Below are positions 37,033-43,519 of a stretch of DNA of 64,000 bases, piece after piece; the stretch's first letter is position 1, and each line of letters begins with the position of its first letter. Location: assembly GCF_018122625.2 (NCBI RefSeq), contig NZ_JAGQFT020000009.1:1-64000 (forward strand), written 5' to 3'. Made by a program: the position numbers and the translations under genes. The DNA is from Coralloluteibacterium stylophorae. GTDB taxonomy: Bacteria; Pseudomonadota; Gammaproteobacteria; Xanthomonadales; Xanthomonadaceae. The notes under the pieces were generated by a model. It saw nothing but the letters and a program-made list of their open reading frames with translations, had not been told where the DNA came from and ran no database searches.

Positions 37033-38262
37033 ATGACGTTCTCCACCGTGCGTGACCTGTTCCTCGCCGCGGTCTTCGCCAGCGGCATCGCGGGCGCGGC
37101 CGAGGTCGAGCCCTGGCCGCTGCCGGCCACCGGCCGCGCCGCGCAGCCGGACCTGGTCGCCGCGCCGGGCGGTGCGCTGCTGTTGAGCTGGCTGGAGCAG
37201 GACGGCGACGGCCACCGCCTGCGACTGGCCCGCGGCGACGGCACCACGTGGGCGGCCCCGGTCGAGGTCGCGCGCGGCGGGGACTGGTTCGTGAACTGGG
37301 CCGACACGCCGCACGTGTGGGCGCTGGCCGACGGCTCGCTGTGGGCGCACTGGCTGCGCAGCACGGGACCGGGGCGCATGGACTACGGCATCGACATGGT
37401 CCGCTCCGGCGACGGCGGCGCGAGCTGGTCGGCGCCGGTCGCCGTCGACACCGAGCGCGCGCCGGGCGATCGCGGCTTCGTGACCTTGTGGGCGCAGGAC
37501 GCCTCGACCCTCGGCGTGGCCTGGCTCGACAGCCGGCAGAAGGCCGCGGCGCGCGCCGGCGGCGAGCACGCGCACGCCGGGCACGAGCATGGCGGCGGCG
37601 CGCCGATGATGCTGCGCGCGGCGCTGTTCGACGGCGACGTCCAGCGTCGCGGCGAGTGGCCGCTGGACGCCTCGACCTGCGACTGCTGCACCACGGCCTC
37701 GGCGGCGACCTCACGCGGCCAGGTCGTGGTCTACCGCGGGCGCAGCGCCGACGAGATCCGCGACATCCGCCTGGTGCGCTTCGCCGACGGCGCCTGGACG
37801 GCGCCGGTCGCCGTGCACGAGGACGGCTGGAAGATCGCCGGCTGCCCGGTCAACGGGCCGGCGGTGCACGCCGAGGGCCTGCGCGTGTGGGTGGCCTGGT
37901 ACACCGAGGCCGACGGCGAGCCGGAGCTGCGCCTGGCGCGTTCGGACGACGCCGGCGACCGCTTCGCCGCGCCGGTGACCGTGGCGCGCGGGCCGCAGGT
38001 GCTGGGACGGGTGGCGCTGGCCGGCGACGCCGACGGCGTGCGCCTGGCCTGGCTGGAGTCGGATGGCCAGGGCCAGCGCCTGCGCCTGGCCCGCTACGAC
38101 GCGGCGCTGGCGCACGCGGACAGCGTCGACGTCGCCCGCCTCGCCGCCGCCGGTCGCGCCAGCGGACTGCCGCGCCTGGCGCTCCGCGACGGCATCGCCC
38201 ATCTGGTCTGGACGGACGTGGTCGACGGCCGGCCGGTGCTGCGCGGCGCACGCGTGCGCTGA
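37033..38262 (+). CDS. Secreted sialidase-like beta-propeller protein with metal-binding motifs
   Basis: A 409-aa protein with a signal peptide (about 1-22). Repeats of the type RSGDGGASWSAPV and RSDDAGDRFAAPV mark BNR/sialidase-type propeller blades, but catalytic residues of true sialidases were not found. Two candidate metal sites are inserted: the cluster HAHAGHEH (179-186) and CDCC (216-219). It starts 4 nt after the copper receptor stop and is almost certainly co-translated with it. A periplasmic role in taking copper from the receptor is plausible but inferred only from context and motifs. Confidence 0.75.
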   Translation: MTFSTVRDLFLAAVFASGIAGAAEVEPWPLPATGRAAQPDLVAAPGGALLLSWLEQDGDGHRLRLARGDGTTWAAPVEVARGGDWFVNWADTPHVWALADGSLWAHWLRSTGPGRMDYGIDMVRSGDGGASWSAPVAVDTERAPGDRGFVTLWAQDASTLGVAWLDSRQKAAARAGGEHAHAGHEHGGGAPMMLRAALFDGDVQRRGEWPLDASTCDCCTTASAATSRGQVVVYRGRSADEIRDIRLVRFADGAWTAPVAVHEDGWKIAGCPVNGPAVHAEGLRVWVAWYTEADGEPELRLARSDDAGDRFAAPVTVARGPQVLGRVALAGDADGVRLAWLESDGQGQRLRLARYDAALAHADSVDVARLAAAGRASGLPRLALRDGIAHLVWTDVVDGRPVLRGARVR

Positions 38263-38265
38263 GCC

Positions 38266-38282
38266 TGCGACATCCGGTCGCA
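38266..38282 (+). promoter_or_regulatory. Second copy of the TGCGAC-N5-GTCGCA operator
   Basis: TGCGACATCCGGTCGCA, 56 nt before the ATG of the second TonB-dependent receptor, beginning 3 nt past the propeller gene stop. Its centre and flanks match the block upstream of the copper receptor, so the two receptors are probably co-regulated. Confidence 0.6.
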
Positions 38283-38338
38283 TTGGCCGGCCGCGGCGGC
38301 TGCCCGAAGCTGCGCGCCCCGCAGCCAGCGCCTCCCCC

Positions 38339-40498
38339 ATGCCCGTCATCCGCCGTTCTCCGCTCGCCTCCGCGGCCCTCCTCGCCGTCGCCGCCCCGGT
38401 GCTCGCCCAGCAGGTCGACACGGACGCGCGCCGGCTCGACCGCATCGACGTCGTCGGCAGGCGCGCGGGACTGGCCGCGCCCGCGGGCGGCGGCACCCGC
38501 CTCGACATCGACCTGAAGCCGCTGCCGGCCAGCGTCAGCGTGATCGACCGCGCGCTGATGGACGAACGCGGCGTGCGCAGCACGCAGGAGGCGCTGTACG
38601 GCATCCCCGGGCTCACCGTGGCCGCGCCGCCCGGCAACGGCAACGCGGTGACCTATCGTGGCTTCTCCGGCAGCCAGATCAGCCAGCTGTTCAACGGCAT
38701 CGACGTGCAGTACGCCTCCATCGCCGCACGCCCGGTGGACGGCTGGATCTACGACCGGGTCGAGGCCATCGGCGGGCCGTCGAGCTTCCTGCACGGCGTC
38801 GGCGCGATCGGCGGCGCCATCAACTACGTGACCCGGCTCGCGCAGGCCGGCGTCGACGGCGGCGAGGCCATGGCCAGCGTCGGCAGCTTCGACAGCCAGA
38901 CGGTCGCCGTCGGCGGCAACCGCACGCTCGGCGGCGCCGACAGCGGCCACGCACTGCGCGTCGATGTCGCGCACAGCGCCACCGACGGCTACGTCGACCG
39001 CAGCGAGCGCGAGAGCTGGACCGCCGCCGCCTCGCTGCGCACCCAGCTCACCGCCGCGCTGGCGCATACGCTCGCCGTCGAGCACCAGATCGAGGACGCG
39101 CAGCGGCCGTACTGGGGCACGCCGGCGGTGGCCGATGCCGACGGCCGCCTGCAGGTCCTGCCGGGCAGCGCGTTCCGCAACTACAACGTCGCCGACGGCC
39201 ATTACGGCCAGGACGTGACCTGGGTGCGCTCGCTGACCGAATGGCAGGCAGGCGCCGACGCGCGCCTGGGCAATACGCTCTACCACTACGATGCGCTGCG
39301 CGACTACCGCAACGTCGAGACCTACCGCCCCGGCGCCGACGGCGGCGTCGAGCGCTCCGGCGCGCTGCTGCAGCGCCACGACCAGGAGGTCTTCGGCGAC
39401 CGCCTCGAATGGCTGCAGGCCGGCCGCATCGGCGCGCTGCCGACGCAGTGGAGCCTCGGGCTCGATGTCGCCTTCAACCGGCAGACGCGCTTCCCGCGCT
39501 CGGTCTCCGGCACGCTCGACACGGTGCCGGTGGACGCGGTGACCCCCGGCAACTTCTACGACGTGCCGGGAATGGCCCCGGGCTTCGAGCCCGACCGCAC
39601 CAACCGCCTGCACAGCCAGGCCCTGTTCGTGGAGAACCTGACCGAACTCTCCCCGCGGCTGTCGCTGCTGACCGGCCTGCGCCACGACCGCATCGACCTC
39701 GACGTGGTCAACCACCGTGCGCCCAGCGCGACCAACCCGGCGCGCTTCGACCGCCGCTACAGCCCCACCACCGGGCGCGCCGGCCTGAGCTTCGCGCTGA
39801 CCCCGGCGGCGAACCTCTACGCACAGGTCGCCACCGCGGCGGACCCGCCGGCCGGGATCCTGTCGACCGCCAACCTCGGCACGCTGCAGGACTTCGACCT
39901 CACCACCGGGCGCCAGGTCGAGGCCGGCGCCAAGGTCGACCTCGGCGCGCGCGGCTGGGCCACGCTCGCCGGCTACCGCATCGTGCGCGAGGACCTGGCC
40001 ATCGCCGACCCCGACAATCCCGGGCAGACCCTGCCGGTCGGCCAGCAGTCCGCGCGCGGCGTGGAGGCGGCCTTCTCGCTGCAGGCGCATCCGCGGCTGC
40101 GCATCGACGGCAACCTGGCCTGGGTCGACGCCAGCCTCGACGAGTTCGTGCAGACGATCGACGGCGTGTCGGTGTCGCTTGCCGGCAACCGGCCGTCGAA
40201 CACGCCGGCGCGGGTCGGCAACCTGTGGCTGCGCTGGACGCTGGCGCCAGACTGGTCGCTGGGCATGGATGCGCGCGCGGTGTCGGCGCGCTTCGCCGAC
40301 CAGGCCAACACGCTCGAGGTCGGCGGCTACACGGTGCTCGGCGCCGACCTGCGCTGGCAGGCGAGCGCCGCGACCTCGCTGACGCTGCGCGGACGCAACC
40401 TCGGCGACCGCACCTATGCGCAGTACGTGACCGGCACGCCGATGCTCTACCTCGGCGAGCCACGCACGCTCGAGCTGAGCCTGCGCACCGCGTTCTGA
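38339..40498 (+). CDS. TonB-dependent siderophore-type receptor
   Basis: A 719-aa receptor of the ferric-siderophore type. A signal peptide (about 1-24) is followed directly by a TonB box region (RRLDRIDVVG) and the plug (KPLPASVSVIDRALMDERG, VTYRGFSG, IEAIGGPSSFLHG-like). There is no N-terminal signalling domain. The barrel ends in Phe (ELSLRTAF). By sequence it would be called a siderophore receptor. Its promoter carries the same palindrome as the copper receptor operon, so its ligand could instead be a copper-binding metallophore. A siderophore-esterase-like gene follows 62 bp downstream behind a Fur-like palindrome. Confidence 0.85.
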   Translation: MPVIRRSPLASAALLAVAAPVLAQQVDTDARRLDRIDVVGRRAGLAAPAGGGTRLDIDLKPLPASVSVIDRALMDERGVRSTQEALYGIPGLTVAAPPGNGNAVTYRGFSGSQISQLFNGIDVQYASIAARPVDGWIYDRVEAIGGPSSFLHGVGAIGGAINYVTRLAQAGVDGGEAMASVGSFDSQTVAVGGNRTLGGADSGHALRVDVAHSATDGYVDRSERESWTAAASLRTQLTAALAHTLAVEHQIEDAQRPYWGTPAVADADGRLQVLPGSAFRNYNVADGHYGQDVTWVRSLTEWQAGADARLGNTLYHYDALRDYRNVETYRPGADGGVERSGALLQRHDQEVFGDRLEWLQAGRIGALPTQWSLGLDVAFNRQTRFPRSVSGTLDTVPVDAVTPGNFYDVPGMAPGFEPDRTNRLHSQALFVENLTELSPRLSLLTGLRHDRIDLDVVNHRAPSATNPARFDRRYSPTTGRAGLSFALTPAANLYAQVATAADPPAGILSTANLGTLQDFDLTTGRQVEAGAKVDLGARGWATLAGYRIVREDLAIADPDNPGQTLPVGQQSARGVEAAFSLQAHPRLRIDGNLAWVDASLDEFVQTIDGVSVSLAGNRPSNTPARVGNLWLRWTLAPDWSLGMDARAVSARFADQANTLEVGGYTVLGADLRWQASAATSLTLRGRNLGDRTYAQYVTGTPMLYLGEPRTLELSLRTAF

Positions 40499-40501
40499 GC
40501 C

Positions 40502-40530
40502 TGAAGACGAGAACCGTTCTCGCCTAGACT
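40502..40530 (+). promoter_or_regulatory. Fur-like 7-1-7 palindrome within a promoter
   Basis: CGAGAAC-C-GTTCTCG (40508-40522) is a perfect 7-1-7 inverted repeat, the geometry of Fur boxes, and GAGAA/TTCTC matches GC-rich Fur sites. It lies between a possible -35 (TGAAGA, 40502-40507) and a -10 (TAGACT, 40525-40530), where a repressor would block transcription. It starts 3-10 nt after the receptor stop and ends about 30 nt before the esterase ATG. Confidence 0.55.
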
Positions 40531-40560
40531 GGGCGGCTGCTCCGTTCCGAGACGCCGTCC

Positions 40561-41502
40561 ATGCTCCGTCGCGCCGCCCGCTTCCTGCCCATCGCGCTCG
40601 CCCTCGCCGCCTCCACCGCGACCGCGCAGCCGCGCCTCGACCAGCCGGCGGCGCCCTCCATCGCCGACCGCGCCGTCGCCGGCTACCGCTACGAGCGCTT
40701 CGAGCTGGCGTCGCTCGACGGTGCGCGCCACTACCGGGTGCAGGTGGCGATCCCGGACCGGCCCGCGCCGGCCGCCGGATTCCGTTCGGTGTGGCTGCTC
40801 GACGGCAACGCCGCGTTCCCGGCGATCGCCGATGCCGATGTCCAACGGCTGCTGGCGAGCGGCGACGCGCCGGTGATCGTGGCGATCGGCCCGGCGACGG
40901 GGCTGCGCCTGGACGTCGAGGCCCGCGCCTTCGACTACACCCCGGCGGCGCCCGGCGGCGGCCCGGAACCGGACCCGGACCGGCCCGGCCGCACCGTCGG
41001 CGGCGCGGAGGTCTTCTTCGCCCTGCTCGAGGACGCCATCCGTCCCCGGGTCGAGGCGCTGGCGGCGCTGGATCCCGGGCGCCGCACGCTGTGGGGCCAT
41101 TCCTACGGCGGCCTGTTCGTGCTGCACACGCTGATGGCGCATCCGCACGCGTTCTCGCACTGGGTCGCGGCGAGCCCCTCGCTGTGGTGGCAGGACGGCC
41201 GCATCCTGGCCGCCGCCGCGCGCTGGGCGGGACCGGCATCGCCCGCGGCCGAGCACGTGCTGGTCCTGCACGGCGGCGACGAGCACGCCGATGCGCAGCG
41301 TCGCGCCGGAATCCGGGCTGCCGCCGATCCGCGTGCCGCCGAACGCGCACGCCGTCTCGCCGCCGCGCCGGCCGACGCCGGGCCGGCGCTGGTCGAACGC
41401 CTCGACGCCCTGGCCCGGGTCGACGCGACCTACCGCACCCTTCCCGGCCTCACCCACGGCCAGACCCTCGACGCCAGCGTGCCGGTCGCGCTGGGGTTCT
41501 GA
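40561..41502 (+). CDS. IroE/Fes-like periplasmic esterase
   Basis: A 313-aa alpha/beta hydrolase of the siderophore esterase (IroE/esterase D-like) family. The signal peptide runs to about residue 22. The nucleophile is Ser181 in WGHSYGGLF, and the typical upstream features VWLLDGNAAF and DYTPAAPGGG are present, with the His in GLTHGQTLD. IroE enzymes linearise or hydrolyse ester-linked catecholate siderophores in the periplasm to release iron. Its place after a TonB-dependent receptor and behind a Fur-like palindrome fits iron-siderophore processing. Confidence 0.85.
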   Translation: MLRRAARFLPIALALAASTATAQPRLDQPAAPSIADRAVAGYRYERFELASLDGARHYRVQVAIPDRPAPAAGFRSVWLLDGNAAFPAIADADVQRLLASGDAPVIVAIGPATGLRLDVEARAFDYTPAAPGGGPEPDPDRPGRTVGGAEVFFALLEDAIRPRVEALAALDPGRRTLWGHSYGGLFVLHTLMAHPHAFSHWVAASPSLWWQDGRILAAAARWAGPASPAAEHVLVLHGGDEHADAQRRAGIRAAADPRAAERARRLAAAPADAGPALVERLDALARVDATYRTLPGLTHGQTLDASVPVALGF

Positions 41503-41523
41503 GAGGCGGTGGGACGGGGGTGA

Positions 41524-41890
41524 GGCGGTGGTGGTGGGGCGGGAATGGGGAATCGGGACCTGAGGCGTCGTGCGGTGCCCGTGGCTCCCCACGCGACCGA
41601 CCTCCTGTAGGAGCGGCTTCAGCCGCGACCGGCGCCACGCCCCACGCCGCCGCGTCGGGGGCTGAAGCCCTCCCACATCGGGTCGAGGCGAGAACCGCCG
41701 CGCGAGGCCGTTGCGCGAAGGGCGGTGGTGGTGGGGCGGGAAGGGGGAACCGGGACCCGAGGCGTCTTCCGGTGCTGTGGCGCCCCACCCACCCGGCCTC
41801 CTGGGGGAGGGGCTTCAGCCCCGACTGCGCCCCGCGCTGATGCAAACCTCCGTCGCGGCTGAAGCCCCTCCCACAGCGCGTGCCGGGTCG
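41524..41890. repeat. Duplicated REP/heptamer cassette (197-bp period)
   Basis: Two tandem units begin at 41524 and 41721 with GGCGGTGGTGGTGGGGCGGG and a heptamer-like stretch (GGGAATGGGGAATCGGGACC, then GGGAAGGGGGAACCGGGACC). The first holds an A copy (41607-41630) and a reversed B copy (41654-41677). The second holds a forward B (41801-41825) and a reversed hybrid element (41852-41876) with the A loop side and the B flank. The gap 41503-42040 contains no other feature. Confidence 0.85.
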
Positions 41891-42040
41891 CGGCAGAAGC
41901 GTGCCGTGGATGCGCACGGCGCTCCGAAGCGTGACCGGATCGACTCAATCTTCCGCGGCGGCGGCCGATAGCGGGGCGTTCTCCGGCGGTCCGCCCAGGG
42001 CGGAGCCGGCCCCTCCCTTCCGTCCTGCCCGGAGCCCGAC

Positions 42041-43075
42041 ATGCTCGAAGCCATCCTCTGCGCAGGCGTGCTCGCGCTGGCGCTGACCGTGGCCTGGCTG
42101 CTGGCGGCGGTGTCGCGGCACAAGGCCCGGGCCACGGAACTCGAAGGCGACCTGGAGGCAGCCGAGGCGAAATGCCGCCAGGTGCAGCAGACCATGCAGC
42201 AGGCGCTGCTCGAGGCGCGCCGCCCGGTCGTGGTGGCGCCGTCGGCACCGCCGCCGCGCCGCCTGCCGCGGGCGCAGCCCGCCGCGGAGGGACAGCGCCC
42301 GGACAAGCGCATCGTGGTGGAGGTCAGCGCGCCGGACGCCACGCCCTGGCGCATGGTGATCGACCGCCTCGGCGATGCGGCGCGCATGCTGGTGCAGGCC
42401 TCGGCCGGCGACGACCTGCGCGGCCTGCACGGCTGGAACGGGCACGGCGACGTGCGCTTCGCGTTCGGCGTGGCCGGTCCCTATCCCTATCCGACCCTGC
42501 CGACGGTGCGCGAAGGCGCGACCGGCACCACGCGCAGCGAGACCGGCGCCAGCCGCGCGCTGCTGCCGGTCGAGGAGCTGATCCGCAAGGCGCGCCTCGA
42601 CGAGCTGCAGGCCAACTACCTCGGCGGCGCCTTCCGCCAGCTCGCCGCGCTGCGCGAGGCCGCGGCCGGCGTCGGCCACGCCGCCGGCCTCCCCGACCAC
42701 GAGCGCCGCGCGCTGCTGCGGGCGCTGGAGGCATGTGACCTGTACCTGTGCAAGTTCGTCGAGCTCGTCGAGCCGGAGGCCAGCGGCGCCTTCGCGCCGC
42801 CCTTCGACGTCGACAGCGGGCTGCTGCCGGCGCCGGGCCCGCAGCCGCTCAACGAGCTCTACCAGCGCCTGGACGGCCCCGCCGCCGGCGCCTGTCCCAA
42901 TTCGCCGCTGGCCCTGGCCGGCGACGGTGCGCCGCCGCGGGTGTGGCGGGTCGACGCCGCCCAGGCGCATCCCGACGGCGGCCATCCGCTGGAACCGGTC
43001 TACGAGGCGCGCACCCCGCGTGCGCCGATCACCGTCCCCGCCGCCGCCCTGCATCCCGTCGCCGCCGCCGGCTGA
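42041..43075 (+). CDS. Membrane-anchored coiled-coil protein of unknown function
   Basis: A 344-aa protein I do not recognise. An N-terminal membrane helix (about 3-25) is followed by a heptad-like coiled coil (ATELEGDLEAAEAKCRQVQQ, about 32-55), a Pro/Arg-rich linker and a conserved-looking globular domain (about 90-260) with SAPDATPWRMVIDRL. The C-terminus is Pro/Ala-rich. No catalytic motif is evident. GGAG lies 7 nt before the ATG. It stands alone between a repeat block and the nrdA control region, with normal codon use. Confidence 0.6.
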   Translation: MLEAILCAGVLALALTVAWLLAAVSRHKARATELEGDLEAAEAKCRQVQQTMQQALLEARRPVVVAPSAPPPRRLPRAQPAAEGQRPDKRIVVEVSAPDATPWRMVIDRLGDAARMLVQASAGDDLRGLHGWNGHGDVRFAFGVAGPYPYPTLPTVREGATGTTRSETGASRALLPVEELIRKARLDELQANYLGGAFRQLAALREAAAGVGHAAGLPDHERRALLRALEACDLYLCKFVELVEPEASGAFAPPFDVDSGLLPAPGPQPLNELYQRLDGPAAGACPNSPLALAGDGAPPRVWRVDAAQAHPDGGHPLEPVYEARTPRAPITVPAAALHPVAAAG

Positions 43076-43305
43076 GCACCGCCGGCCGGCGTCGCACGCC
43101 GCCACAAGACGACGGACGGTCGCGCGGTCGCAGCCGGCGAGACCCTCGGCGGTGAAACTGCCCGTCCTGCGCGCCGCGACTGGCTCCGCGGATGCGGCCG
43201 AACCGTCATCGCCGGGCGCGCCCCGGCGCATCCAAGAATGCCGCAAAGCCGCCTGCCACGCGCCTTCCCGGGCGAAACAGGCAGTTGGCCGCCGAGGCCG
43301 GACGA
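43076..43305. other. Intergenic region before the nrdA promoter
   Basis: GC-rich sequence with no gene, RNA or repeat that I can support. The nrdA promoter and NrdR-like boxes begin at 43306, and the leader from 43354 to the nrdA start contains nothing I recognise. Confidence 0.5.
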
Positions 43306-43353
43306 GCACCAAATCTTGTGTTGACCCCCCGGGGGGACCCCACTATCTTGGGT
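43306..43353 (+). promoter_or_regulatory. nrdA promoter with two NrdR-like boxes
   Basis: TTGACC (43321-43326) and TATCTT (43344-43349) are spaced by 17 bp. Two sites resembling the NrdR box (ACACWATATATWGTGT) overlap them: GCACCAAATCTTGTGT (43306-43321, 12 of 16 matches) and CCCCACTATCTTGGGT (43338-43353, 11 of 16). Their centres are 32 bp apart, about three helical turns, as expected for NrdR repression of ribonucleotide reductase. The leader to the nrdA ATG is about 165 nt. Confidence 0.75.
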
Positions 43354-43519
43354 GCCCAGCACGCCGGCAGGCCTCGACCGCTGGCGTTACCGATGGCGCT
43401 CGCAGCACGCGATCGCACCGGCCGCCGGGGGACGGCCGCGCGATCCGTCCATGTCGGGCGCGACCGCGCGGCCTGCCGCGCCCGCTCCTCATCCTGTCGC
43501 CTCCACAAGGACCGAGACC

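Noticed and set aside
37033..38262. True sialidase
   Set aside because: Blade repeats are present but the catalytic Arg triad, Tyr and Glu of sialidases were not located, and context is copper uptake.
43076..43305. Possible small gene in the gap before nrdA
   Set aside because: Short open frames lack a ribosome-binding site and codon bias distinct from background; no recognisable family.
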